Shown here: one piece after another, positions 39,988-48,824 of the stretch | Layout of the letters: every line of letters begins with the position of its first letter | Position numbering within the stretch: position 1 is the stretch's first letter | Assembly: GCA_020851035.1 (NCBI GenBank) | Contig: JADZDM010000021.1 | Location: 1-64,000, forward strand | Reading direction: 5' to 3' | DNA length: 64,000 bases | Origin: Gemmatimonadaceae bacterium | GTDB taxonomy: Bacteria > Gemmatimonadota > Gemmatimonadetes > Gemmatimonadales > Gemmatimonadaceae | The notes under the pieces: model-generated | Told to the model about the DNA's origin: nothing | Database searches by the model: none | What the model saw: the letters and a program-made list of their open reading frames with translations, nothing else | Translations under genes and position numbers: made by a program

Positions 39988-41754
39988 TCAGCGCGGGCTC
40001 ACTTGTGACACGAGCCGCATGACGGGGTGGAACTTGCCCATCAGCAGCCGCTCGTCGAAGAAGTTCCAGGTGGTGGCCCCGTCATTGGACTGCGGTTCCA
40101 GGAGCTGGGCCGCGACGAGCACCTGCCGCTGGGCCGCAGGCACCCACCGGAAGTCAGGGGATGGCAACATCCGGTTGCGGATCCAGCGGCCCTGCACGCG
40201 CACCTCGCGGTGTCCCTGGAACGCCCGCCCGACCTGCTGCACCGAGTCGAGCTGGAAGCGTTCCACGTCCATGCTGCGGATGCCGCTGACCCGAGGCAGC
40301 ACCCTCACGCCGTGTCGCGCGAGGAGGGACAACACGGCGGTGTCAGCCGCCTCGACGAGCCAGCCGCCGGCGGGCACGCCCGTCGCATGCGTGACCTCGA
40401 AGCGGTCGTGCACGGCCATCCACTGCGGCACGATGCGGCCGCTGCGGCGGATCCCGACGGGCACCCCGGGCTCGGCGGCGAGGCTGTCGCGGTCGGGGAG
40501 CAGTTCCTCCACCAGCACGCTGTCACGGAAGGGGGTGGTGGTGAGGGCGGTCTCGAGCACCACACCGCGCGGCGGGCGTCCGGCGGCGAGCAGGCGGCGC
40601 GCGGCAGAGACGCGGGCGAGGATCGACGGATCGGCCCCGACGGTGCCGAGCAGCTCGCGCACGAAGGCGTAGGTGCTGGCGACGCGCACCGCGAAGGGGT
40701 CGTGTGAGTAGGCCTCGCTGAGGATCGAGATGCCGCCGGTGAGGCCGAAGTAGTTGGAGCCGAATCGCGGGCGCGAATCGTAGGTGAACCAACCTTCCTT
40801 CCGCGTGTCGAGCGAGACCTCGCGTGCGAAGGAGCTGCTGAAGTTGCCGTACGGATACGTCTTCACGCCGCGCGGCCAGAGGCGGCGGCGGACGCCGGCG
40901 AGGAGCGTGTCGCTGGTGAACCGCGCCAGCGGTGCGCCCGGATGGAGCGAGGGCGAGAAAGTGAGGTTGTAGCCGTGGTAGCTGCCGTTGGTGGTGTGCA
41001 GGTCGACGAAGACGTCGATGCCGCCGCCGGAGAGCATCGGCAGGAGCGCCCGTGTCTCGGGGGCCTCGGACTTGATGTAGTCGCGGTTCAGGTCCAGCCC
41101 GTCGCCGTTGGCGCGCTCACCGATGATGGCGGGGCCGAGCTGTGCGCCGCGGTTCCGCGCCTGCGGGCCGAGGGCCTCGTTGCCATCGGCGTTGTACATC
41201 GGCACCACCACCAGCGTGACACTGTCGAGCAGGTTCGCACGCGGGTCGGTGACGACGGTGCGCAGCAGTGCGAGCACGGCCTCCTTCCCCTCCACCTCGC
41301 CGGCGTGGATGTTCGCCTGCAGCAGCACGACCGGCCGGCGTCGCGAGGCGTACATGAGCTCATCGCAGCTGAGCATCGTGCGGGCGAGGCGCGCGCAGGC
41401 CGTAACGGCCATCAGCGGCCGCCCGCGCGGCGAGGCGCCCAGCCGCGTGATGCGCATCAGCCGGTTCGGCGCGGCCTTCGCGCGCACGGTGTCGAGGAAG
41501 GCCATCGCCTCCTCGTACGGCGTGGTCTCGCAGAAGCCGGTGCGCTCGGCGCGCGTGGCCGGTGACGGCATCGGCGAGGGCATCGCCGGCGTGCAGCGCC
41601 AGGCGGGGGCGCGGCGCGGGGCGGTGCGCACGGCCTCGCCCGCGATCCGCTGGCGCTCCGCGAGGTCGGTGCGCGCCGGCGACGGCGGGGTGGCGCAGGC
41701 CGGCAATGACAGCGCGCAGGTGATGCCGAGGGTCGCGGCGCAGACGGGGCGCAT
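39988..41754 (-). CDS. Secreted M14-family zinc carboxypeptidase
   Basis: The 588-residue product has a signal peptide with a possible lipobox (TCALSLPACAT). The M14 zinc site is visible as NIHAGEVEGKE (HxxE) and, further on, the third ligand in VFVDLHTTNGSYHG. LDLNRDYIK is the substrate-binding Arg region and SILSEAYSHDPF the catalytic Glu. It should trim C-terminal residues from peptides in the periplasm or outside. The C-terminal ~200 residues are a separate beta-rich domain. ATG 41754 overlaps the stop of the S9 peptidase gene by one base (TGATG); the last gene of the peptidase operon. Confidence 0.88.
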   Translation of the reverse strand: MRPVCAATLGITCALSLPACATPPSPARTDLAERQRIAGEAVRTAPRRAPAWRCTPAMPSPMPSPATRAERTGFCETTPYEEAMAFLDTVRAKAAPNRLMRITRLGASPRGRPLMAVTACARLARTMLSCDELMYASRRRPVVLLQANIHAGEVEGKEAVLALLRTVVTDPRANLLDSVTLVVVPMYNADGNEALGPQARNRGAQLGPAIIGERANGDGLDLNRDYIKSEAPETRALLPMLSGGGIDVFVDLHTTNGSYHGYNLTFSPSLHPGAPLARFTSDTLLAGVRRRLWPRGVKTYPYGNFSSSFAREVSLDTRKEGWFTYDSRPRFGSNYFGLTGGISILSEAYSHDPFAVRVASTYAFVRELLGTVGADPSILARVSAARRLLAAGRPPRGVVLETALTTTPFRDSVLVEELLPDRDSLAAEPGVPVGIRRSGRIVPQWMAVHDRFEVTHATGVPAGGWLVEAADTAVLSLLARHGVRVLPRVSGIRSMDVERFQLDSVQQVGRAFQGHREVRVQGRWIRNRMLPSPDFRWVPAAQRQVLVAAQLLEPQSNDGATTWNFFDERLLMGKFHPVMRLVSQVSPR

Positions 41755-44024
41755 CAGAGATTCTCGCGAATGAAGCGCGTGAGCGACTCGTAGAGGTGCA
41801 CCGAGGTGTTCCCGCCACTGAGGGAGTGGGTGCGATTGGGGTAGAACAGCTGCTGCATCGGGCGGTTGGCGCGGACCATGCGTTCGATGAGCTGCACGGA
41901 GTTCTGCGGATGGACGTTGTCGTCGCCGGTGCCGTGCACCAGCAGGAACCGTGCGCGCATGCCGGCCACCGCGAGCTGCGGCGACGTCTCCTGGTAGCCG
42001 GCGGCGTTCTGCTGCGGCGTCCACATGAACCGCTCGGTGTAGATCGTGTCGTAGAGGCGCCAGTCGGTCACGGGCGCGACGGCGATGACCGCCCGGAAGA
42101 GCTCCCCGCCCTTCGCGGCCACCATCGACGCGAGGTAGCCGCCGAAGCTCCAGCCCCAGAAGCCGATCCGCCCGGCGTCCACCCATGGCTGTCGGCCCAG
42201 CCAGCGGGCGGCGTCGAGCTGGTCCTGCGTCTCCAGCAGGCCCAGTCGCAGCTGTGTGGCCTTCCGGAAGTCGCGGCCGCGGAAGGCAGCCCCGCGGTTG
42301 TCCACCACGACCACGACGTACCCCTGCTGCGCGAGCGAGACGTGCCACAGGTACCGGCTGCCGCCCCACTGGTCGATCACCTGCGGCGCGGCGGGGCCAC
42401 CGTAGGCGTGCATCAGCACGGGATACCGGCGCGTGCTGTCGAACCCCGGCGGCAGGATGCGATAGGCGTCGAGGGCGGTGCCGTCGGGCATCGGCACGCG
42501 GAAGAGCTGCGGCGGCTGGATGTCCTGCGCCACCAGCCGCGCGCGCACGGCCGCGTTGTCGGTGAGCTCGCGCACCTTCACCATGCGCGGCAGCGAGTGG
42601 AGCGACACCACCGGGGGCACGCCGAGGCGGGACCAGGCCTCGAAGACGAAGGTCGCGGTGGGACTCACGAGCAGCGCGTGCGCCCCGTCGCCCTGCGTGA
42701 GCCGCGTGGCGCGGCGGCCGTCGAGCGACACGCGCAGCAGCTGCTGCTGCGTCGGGGTGGGGGCCGCCACCTGCACGTACGCCGCGCCCGCCTTCAGGTC
42801 CACCGCGAGCAGGTCGAGCACGTCCATGCTGTCCGGCGTGATGCGGCCCACCAGGGTCCCGTCACGCCGGTAGAGGTAATACTGCTGCCATCCGCTGCGG
42901 TCGCTGCGCAGCAGGAAGCGGCGGTGGTCGGCGAGCCAGGTGACGGCCTCGCCCTCGCTGTTCACGTAGGCCGTGTCGCGCTCGGTGACGACGGTGCGCC
43001 CGGCGCCGGAGGTGGCGCTGAGCAGCAGCAGGTCGAGCTGCACCTGGTGGCGCGGCACCCGTTGCACCGAGATCGAGTCGGCGTCGACCCATTCCATGCG
43101 CGTGATGTACTGGCCGGTGTCGGGCCCCACGTCGAGCGGATGCCGGTTGCTGCCATCGGCGCCGATGACGTGGATGGTCACGCGGGAGTTGGCGTCACCC
43201 GCCTTCGGGTAGCGGAGCACCGACACCCGCGGGTACGGCGCCATGTCATCCACGATCGGATAGGCCGGCACGGCCGACTGGTCGAAGCGCCAGAAGGCGA
43301 GGCGCCGGCTGTCGGGGCTCCACCGGAACGCGTCGCGCAGCCCGAGCTCCTCCTCGTACACCCAGTCGGTGGTGCCGTTGATGATGTCGTCGCTGCCATC
43401 GGTGGTGAGGCGCGTCTCGGTGCCGGTCTGCAGGTCCTTCACCCAGAGGTCGTTCGCCCGGCCGAAGGCCACCTTGCGGCCGTCGGGGGAGAACTTCGCG
43501 AACATCTGCAGGTTCGGGTCGGCGGCACCGCTGCCGAGACCGGGGGCCAGGAAGCCCGGTCCCTGTGCCTGGCGCAGCGGCGCAGCGGCGAGGGTGGCGA
43601 CGAGTGGCGTGACGGTCTTCGTCGCGAAGTCCGCGACGTGGTACAGACCGCGCGTGTTGGTGCGCCACACGCGCACGGAGGAATGGAAGACCAGCGCCTT
43701 CGTCTCGTCGGCCGAGAGGGTCACGTCCTCGACGTCGATCGGGGTGCCGCTCGCATCCCGCAGCGTCCCGGCGGGCATCAGGACCGTCTCGGCCCCGCTG
43801 ACGGCATCCACCCGGACCAGCATGGCGCCGCCGATGTCCGTCTTCACGCTGAGGTAGCTGCGCCCGTCCTTCATCCACTGCACGAACGGGAGGCCCTGCG
43901 CCGCGAACTCGCGACTGCGGAAGATCCGCTCGACAGTGAGCGGCGGCACCGGGGCCTGGGCGGGAAGTGCGCCGGCCAGCGGCGTGGCGAGTGCGGCGAC
44001 GAGCGCGAGACGGCGACGGATCAT
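41754..44024 (-). CDS. Secreted prolyl-oligopeptidase family serine peptidase (S9, DPP IV-like)
   Basis: The 756-residue protein has a signal peptide (RLALVAALATPLAGALPAQ), an N-terminal eight-bladed propeller (for example FSPDGRKVAFGRANDLWVKD, WSPDSRRLAFWRFDQS) and a C-terminal alpha/beta-hydrolase domain. The triad is Ser in GFWGWSFGGYLAS, Asp in GTGDDNVHPQNS and His in NRTHSLSGG. The DEEL-like EEELGLRDAFRW segment matches the Glu motif of DPP IV that reads the peptide N-terminus. It would release N-terminal dipeptides from peptides. It is flanked on both sides by overlapping genes of the same operon. Confidence 0.93.
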   Translation of the reverse strand: MIRRRLALVAALATPLAGALPAQAPVPPLTVERIFRSREFAAQGLPFVQWMKDGRSYLSVKTDIGGAMLVRVDAVSGAETVLMPAGTLRDASGTPIDVEDVTLSADETKALVFHSSVRVWRTNTRGLYHVADFATKTVTPLVATLAAAPLRQAQGPGFLAPGLGSGAADPNLQMFAKFSPDGRKVAFGRANDLWVKDLQTGTETRLTTDGSDDIINGTTDWVYEEELGLRDAFRWSPDSRRLAFWRFDQSAVPAYPIVDDMAPYPRVSVLRYPKAGDANSRVTIHVIGADGSNRHPLDVGPDTGQYITRMEWVDADSISVQRVPRHQVQLDLLLLSATSGAGRTVVTERDTAYVNSEGEAVTWLADHRRFLLRSDRSGWQQYYLYRRDGTLVGRITPDSMDVLDLLAVDLKAGAAYVQVAAPTPTQQQLLRVSLDGRRATRLTQGDGAHALLVSPTATFVFEAWSRLGVPPVVSLHSLPRMVKVRELTDNAAVRARLVAQDIQPPQLFRVPMPDGTALDAYRILPPGFDSTRRYPVLMHAYGGPAAPQVIDQWGGSRYLWHVSLAQQGYVVVVVDNRGAAFRGRDFRKATQLRLGLLETQDQLDAARWLGRQPWVDAGRIGFWGWSFGGYLASMVAAKGGELFRAVIAVAPVTDWRLYDTIYTERFMWTPQQNAAGYQETSPQLAVAGMRARFLLVHGTGDDNVHPQNSVQLIERMVRANRPMQQLFYPNRTHSLSGGNTSVHLYESLTRFIRENL

Positions 44025-44443
44025 GGCTGCGGCAGCGGTGGCATGCGGCGTCCCTCGCCCTCGAGCCGGAAGACGGCAACCGGTGAGCGCCAGGCGGTGG
44101 AGTCGCGGTCGCGGTACGCGGTCACGTACCAGCGGTAGTTCTGGGAGAGCGAGTACCGGAAGCCCTCGGGAATGGTGACCTGCGTGTCGCGGGTGACCGA
44201 GGTGAAGACCGGCACCTCGACGGAATCGGAGACGACGACCTCATAGCGCGACACACCGGGTGAGGCGTGCCAGGTGATGAGGCGCTCGTTCTCCTTCACG
44301 TACCCGATGGGTGCGACGAGCGCCACCGCGATGGGGTCATTGCCGCGCCGCACGGGCGGGGTCTCGCCCTCGGCAGCGGGACGGCAGGCACCCAGCAGGC
44401 CAAGCAGGACCGGAAGGGAGCGCGACAGGCGGAATCGGGGCAT
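44021..44443 (-). CDS. Lipoprotein with fibronectin/Ig-like sensor domain shared with the anti-sigma factor
   Basis: The 140-residue product has a lipobox (LLGLLGACRP) and one Ig/Fn3-like domain (residues ~50-135). That domain, SRYEVVVSDSVEVPVFTSVT then QNYRWYVTAYRDRDSTAW, aligns with the periplasmic domain of the anti-sigma factor at 48825-49553 (DRYTVEVLDASDAPVFTGDT, GTYRWFVRARG). The shared pattern is YxVxVxD...PVFT..T...(V/I)xIP......YRWxV. ATG 44443 overlaps the preceding gene by one base, and its stop overlaps the S9 gene by 4 nt. It probably binds the same kind of ligand or surface as the anti-sigma factor. Confidence 0.72.
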   Translation of the reverse strand: MPRFRLSRSLPVLLGLLGACRPAAEGETPPVRRGNDPIAVALVAPIGYVKENERLITWHASPGVSRYEVVVSDSVEVPVFTSVTRDTQVTIPEGFRYSLSQNYRWYVTAYRDRDSTAWRSPVAVFRLEGEGRRMPPLPQP

Positions 44444-45621
44444 CAGCGCGGGCGTCGTGATCGTGGGGTGGACCGTGCCGGCCGCGGGCGGGCGGTCCGG
44501 TTCGGGCGTCGTGGGGTGTCGGCGAGGCGGCGTGGGGGGTCGGCAGCGATCCGGGGGACGCGGCCGAGGAGGATCTGGCCGGCGATGGCGTCCACGGGGC
44601 GCGCGGTGTTGCTGACGACCGTCGCCATGCGCTGGCGGGCGGGATCGATGGCGAGGTAGAGCGCGAAGCCCGGCACATCCAATGCATCGTGCCAGTAGAT
44701 GTCGCGGCCGTCGAGGCGCAGCACGCGCCACCCGAGGGCCACCGGCAGGGTTGGATCCGCACCGAGACTCCGGGTTCGCATCATGAGCGCAAAGGTACTG
44801 GCCAGCGGTCCGTCGACCGTGTCGCTGGCGGCGACGGCAAGCTGGGCGAGCCGGCTCACCGAGGCATGCCACCGCCCTTCCGGGAGGGGACCGAGCGGCA
44901 GGGGCGTGCCGTCCCTGGCGTGACCGGAGGCATCCTCGCCCGCGCGCGAACCGCCGCTGCTGAACCGGATGCCGGCGAGCCCCAGCGGCTTGAGGATCCT
45001 GGCCTCGACGGCGGCGTCGAGCGGCATCCGGAGCTGCGTGGCGAGCGCGGCGCCGAGGAGGTCGATGCCGAGCTGCGAGTAGGCGTAGCGGGAGCCGATG
45101 TCACCGGCGAGCGTGACGCCGTTGACGGCATTGGCGAGCCGCTGCCGTACGGTGCCGCCGGTGGTGGGCGGCTGGTTGGGCAACCCGGCCCGATGCAGGG
45201 CGAGATCGCCGAGGGTGATGCTGCGGCCGTTCCTGATGGGGAGGCGGATGGGCTCCGGCAGGAGGGGCTGCGCCGGCTGGTCGAACGCGAGCTCACCGGC
45301 GGCCACCAGGTTGGCGAACAGGGCTGCCGTGAGGAGGGCACCGGCCTCACCGAGGGGCACCCGGATTCCGGGAGACATGAGCGTGCCGCCGGGGCCGCTG
45401 ACACCCGCGGTGGCGAACCGGATGGAGTCGCCGTCACGCCAGGCGGCGGCGAGGCCGCGGAAGGTCCGATCCGCGGTGCGTTCGGCGAAGGCCGCGCGGA
45501 CGGCAGCGGGCTCGGGCGCGCGGGATCCCTGCGCGGCCACGGACGCCGCCGGCAGGCAGAGCAGCCACGCCGTCGCTGTCCGGCCGATCCTGTGCAGGTG
45601 CCGGGGGGTCATGCCGTTCAT
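44443..45621 (-). CDS. Beta-lactamase/PBP-fold protein with all three catalytic motifs degraded
   Basis: The 392-residue secreted protein (signal peptide ATAWLLCLPAASVAAQ) follows the class C beta-lactamase-family order, but the catalytic positions are lost. SxxK is GEAG (91-94, in RVPLGEAGALLTAALFANLV), YxN is YSQ (181-183) and (K/H)TG is HDA (311-313). Flanking helices (LVAAGELAFDQPAQPLLPE, LTLGDL-like ITLGDLALHRAGLPN) are well kept, so the fold is under selection. It may bind peptides without cleaving them. The tail is Arg/Pro-rich. ATG 45621 or 45612 starts the first gene of the peptidase operon, which diverges from the CHAT gene with 129 bp between. Confidence 0.8.
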   Translation of the reverse strand: MNGMTPRHLHRIGRTATAWLLCLPAASVAAQGSRAPEPAAVRAAFAERTADRTFRGLAAAWRDGDSIRFATAGVSGPGGTLMSPGIRVPLGEAGALLTAALFANLVAAGELAFDQPAQPLLPEPIRLPIRNGRSITLGDLALHRAGLPNQPPTTGGTVRQRLANAVNGVTLAGDIGSRYAYSQLGIDLLGAALATQLRMPLDAAVEARILKPLGLAGIRFSSGGSRAGEDASGHARDGTPLPLGPLPEGRWHASVSRLAQLAVAASDTVDGPLASTFALMMRTRSLGADPTLPVALGWRVLRLDGRDIYWHDALDVPGFALYLAIDPARQRMATVVSNTARPVDAIAGQILLGRVPRIAADPPRRLADTPRRPNRTARPRPARSTPRSRRPR

Positions 45622-45735
45622 GCCGAGGCGGTCCGGTCTGGGAGGAGGTGCATGAGATCGACGGTGCATCCTAGCGCGGCCGGCGTGGACGCGCAGCCCG
45701 GGACGGCGCGCGCCTCCGGAAGCGGGAGGCCGGCG

Positions 45736-45741
45736 TACATT
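45736..45741 (+). promoter_or_regulatory. Candidate -10 element for the CHAT protease gene
   Basis: TACATT (45736-45741) is followed by nine bases and ATG 45751, leaving almost no leader. Confidence 0.4.
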
Positions 45742-45750
45742 CTTCGTCCA

Positions 45751-48546
45751 ATGCAACGACTCCGAGCGCTGACCCTGGCCGCGATCGGCCTGGCCCTGCC
45801 ACTGCAGGCCCAGCCGGGCAGTCCATACGACACACTGGCGCCGCGCGTGCTCTGGCGTCTTGCGGGGCGCGCGAAGGCGCAGGACAGCATGCCGTCCCGG
45901 ATGGCGGAGTGGCGGACGTGGGCGGCCGCGCGTCCCGAGGCCGCGGCGCCGCGGTTGGGGCTGGCGATGCTGTCGCGCTTCGACTCGCGGTACGCCGATG
46001 CGATGGCCTGGCTGGACAGCGCCGCCCGAGTGGCCCGTGAACCACTCTGGCGTGCGGCGATCGCGCGGGAGCGGGTGGGAGCGATGCTGGTGCGTGGCGA
46101 CTTCCGCGACGTGGAGCGCCTGATGGCGGTCGCGCTCGCCGACAGCGCGGGCATGCCGCGCGAGGAGTGGGCCGAGACGCGATTCGTCCAGCTGGCGCTG
46201 GAGCGCCGGGTGCACCAGCGCACCACGCTGGCCGGGATCGAGGCGGTGGCGGCGCTGGCGACGTCGCAGGATTCGGTGCTGCAGGCGCGCCTCTCCTGCC
46301 TGCGGGTGGTGGCCGATCCCGAGCGCCGGATGGCGCATGCGTCGGCGAGCTTCGCGCTCGCGGATGCGGTGGGGTTGCCGGCGCTGCGTGCGAATTGCGA
46401 GCTGGCGCTGGGCTCGCAGCTGATGGGGCAGGGCCTGGTGAACCAGGCGGTGACCTGGCTGGAGCGTGCACAGGCCACGGCGCGGGCGGCGCATGACGAC
46501 CCGACGCTCGCAGCGGCGCTGCAGTGGCATGGGTATGCGCTGCGCACGGTGGGGATGATCCGGTCTTCGCGTGCGCAACTGACGGCCGCGATCCGTGTCG
46601 CGCAGCGGATCGACGACCGGAACATCGAGGCGTGGGCGCTGCTGAGCGTGGCCGGGGTGGCGCGCCAGACGGGGGACGCCGCCGCCGCGACGGCCGCGTT
46701 GCGTCGCGCACTGCGGCTGTTCGAGGCCAGCGGCGACCGGGTCGGATACGAGGAGGGGCTGCTGGAGCAGGCGCAGGCGATGCTGCTGGTGGGTGACCTG
46801 CAGAACGCCGAGCGGGTGGCGCAGCACAGTGCGCTGGTGAGCGACTCGCTGGGCTTGCCATCGATGCGGATCCGGTCGACCTACGCGCTGGCCGACATCG
46901 CGGTGCGCACCAACCGGACCGACGTGGCCCGCGACCTGCTCGACCGCATCGAGCCGGTGGTGCGGGAGCGGGGTGCGGCCTGGATGACGCAGCTCACGGA
47001 GTATCGCGGGCTGCTGGCGCTGCGCAACGGCCGCAGCGACGAGGCGATCCGCCTGCTGGCGGGGGTGCGCGACACCTATTCCCGCGCGTCGCAGCCGTTG
47101 TTCCGTCACAACGTGGATGGCGCACTGGCGCTGGCGTCGCTGCTGGCCGGCGACTCGGTGAGCGCGGCGCGCACGCTGGTGGAGGCGAACCGCGAGCTGG
47201 ACGACATGCGGGACACGCTGGCCGAGGCTGGGCTGCGGAAGGTGCTGATGCCGCCGGACATGTGGGGGGGCACCAGCGGCAACGTGGACCGGGTGCTGGC
47301 CGCGTTCGTGCAATCGCCACGCTGGCTGCCGACGGTGTTCGCGGTGGCGGAGCGTTCGCGCGCGCGTGCGCTGCTCAACGGCACGCTGGGCTCGGAGACG
47401 ACGCGGGACACGGCAGTGCTGCGTGAGGCGCGCCGGCGCGTGCGGGCGAGCGCCACGGTGCTGGCCGACGTGCAACGGGCGCTCAAGCCGCACACGGCGC
47501 TGCTGGTGTACGCCGGTGGCTCCGACATCGCGCGCACCTCGCTGATGGTGATCACGTCGACGCAGGCGCGGGGGGTGACGCTGGCGCCGCTCGATTCACT
47601 GGATCGCGACATCGTGCGATGGCTCGCCCTGCTCGAGAGTGGTGAGACGGGCGCGGGCGCCGGCCGGCGCGTGGCGACGGCGGTGCTGGGGGACGCGCTG
47701 CGCAGCCTGCCGGCGGGGATCCGCCACCTGGTGGTGGTGCCGCAGGGGGCGCTGTACCGGGTGCCGTTCCAGGCGCTGCCGATGACGGCGCGCGGGGTGC
47801 TGGGCGACCGGATGGTGGTGACGATCGCCCCCTCGGTGTCGCTGGCGCTGGCGTACGCGGCGGCGCCGCGTGCGGTGGATGCGCGAGTGCTCGCGCTGGG
47901 CGCCGGCGACACCGAGGTGGCGAGCGAGACGCCGCAGTCGATGGAGCTGAGCGTGGAACGCAGTGAGCGCGGCAACCCGCTGGCGCCGCTGCTGGCCGCC
48001 GCCGACGAGGCGCGCGCCGCGGCGGCGTGGGGGCGCGGCTCGCTGGCGCTGACGGGCGGTGACGCGTCGGAGTCGGCGCTCAAGCGTGCGGCGCGCAGCT
48101 CCTACACGGTGCTGCACACCGCCGCGCACGCGCTCACGAGCGACCAGGCACTGGGTGCGAACTGGCTGATCCTGCGCCCGGACTCGCTGGAGGACGGCTA
48201 CGTCTCGGGCGGGGAGCTGGCGGAGCTGAGCTCGGGGGCGTCGATGGTGGTGCTGTCGGGGTGCCGGACGACGGGCGACTTCGGCTCGCGCGGCGACGCG
48301 ATCGACGGGCTGGTCGCACCGCTGCTCGCCCGCGGTGTGCGCACGGTGGTGGCGAGCCACTGGGCGGTGAGCGATCGCTGGACGCGGGTGCTGATGGAGC
48401 GGTTCTACCGGAACCTGGCCGAGGGGCGCCCGGCGGCGGATGCGATGAACGCGGCCCAGACGTCCCTCCGTCGCGCGGGCGTCCCGGCGCGCTTCTGGGC
48501 GGCGTTCAGCGTGATCGGTGACGGGGCGCTCACGTTCACGCGCTGA
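45751..48546 (+). CDS. Secreted TPR-CHAT domain protein (caspase-like cysteine protease)
   Basis: The 931-residue product has a signal peptide (LTLAAIGLALPLQAQ), about 500 residues of helical TPR repeats (for example LALGSQLMGQGLVNQAVTWL, GDAAAATAALRRALRLFEAS, VGDLQNAERVAQHS), and a C-terminal CHAT domain from ~residue 600. The predicted dyad is His793 (VLHTAAHALTSDQ) and Cys838 (MVVLSGCRTTGDFGSRGD), followed by GLVAPLLARGVRTVVASHWAV and RFYRNLAEGRPAADAMNAAQ. CHAT proteases are separase/caspase relatives, often activated by partner binding to the TPRs. Export is notable, because well-studied CHAT systems are cytoplasmic. The long upstream open frame (from 44689) is antisense to the divergent gene. 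Confidence 0.9.
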   Translation: MQRLRALTLAAIGLALPLQAQPGSPYDTLAPRVLWRLAGRAKAQDSMPSRMAEWRTWAAARPEAAAPRLGLAMLSRFDSRYADAMAWLDSAARVAREPLWRAAIARERVGAMLVRGDFRDVERLMAVALADSAGMPREEWAETRFVQLALERRVHQRTTLAGIEAVAALATSQDSVLQARLSCLRVVADPERRMAHASASFALADAVGLPALRANCELALGSQLMGQGLVNQAVTWLERAQATARAAHDDPTLAAALQWHGYALRTVGMIRSSRAQLTAAIRVAQRIDDRNIEAWALLSVAGVARQTGDAAAATAALRRALRLFEASGDRVGYEEGLLEQAQAMLLVGDLQNAERVAQHSALVSDSLGLPSMRIRSTYALADIAVRTNRTDVARDLLDRIEPVVRERGAAWMTQLTEYRGLLALRNGRSDEAIRLLAGVRDTYSRASQPLFRHNVDGALALASLLAGDSVSAARTLVEANRELDDMRDTLAEAGLRKVLMPPDMWGGTSGNVDRVLAAFVQSPRWLPTVFAVAERSRARALLNGTLGSETTRDTAVLREARRRVRASATVLADVQRALKPHTALLVYAGGSDIARTSLMVITSTQARGVTLAPLDSLDRDIVRWLALLESGETGAGAGRRVATAVLGDALRSLPAGIRHLVVVPQGALYRVPFQALPMTARGVLGDRMVVTIAPSVSLALAYAAAPRAVDARVLALGAGDTEVASETPQSMELSVERSERGNPLAPLLAAADEARAAAAWGRGSLALTGGDASESALKRAARSSYTVLHTAAHALTSDQALGANWLILRPDSLEDGYVSGGELAELSSGASMVVLSGCRTTGDFGSRGDAIDGLVAPLLARGVRTVVASHWAVSDRWTRVLMERFYRNLAEGRPAADAMNAAQTSLRRAGVPARFWAAFSVIGDGALTFTR

Positions 48547-48576
48547 CGGCCTGCCGGGACAACGGCAACTGCTTTA

Positions 48577-48792
48577 ACGCAAAGACGCAAAGCGGCCTGC
48601 GGCCGCCGCAAAGGAACAGCAACGGCAGGTCTGCGCAGCACGCTGACTTCCATGTGCGGGCGAGCATCGCGAGGGTTGAGGGAACTGCAACAACCACGGC
48701 TGTTCCTCTCAACTCTTCGGACTGTCGTGCGTGCGAAGCCTGCGACGCGCATCGATCCCTTTGCGTCCTCTCACTCCCCTTTGCGTCTCTGC
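48577..48792. repeat. Intergenic region with inverted CGCAAAG repeats
   Basis: ACGCAAAG occurs twice in tandem at 48577-48592 and CGCAAAGG again at 48607-48614. In opposite orientation CCCTTTGCGT lies at 48757-48766 and CTTTGCGTCTCTGC at 48779-48792. GCAAAGACGCAAAG (48579-48592) pairs with 48779-48792 at 13 of 14 positions. Inside, GGTTGAGGGAAC and GTTCCTCTCAACT form a second near-palindrome. The region is non-coding and lies tail-to-tail between the CHAT gene and the anti-sigma gene, so it could be an RNA or a two-way terminator. Confidence 0.65.
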
Positions 48793-48824
48793 GGCTGAGC
48801 GGTTCGCAGTTGACAGTCTGAGCG

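Noticed and set aside
44689-45750. Extending the CHAT gene upstream by 354 codons
   Set aside because: The extension is antisense to the divergent beta-lactamase-fold gene and lacks a signal peptide; ATG 45751 begins a clear signal peptide.
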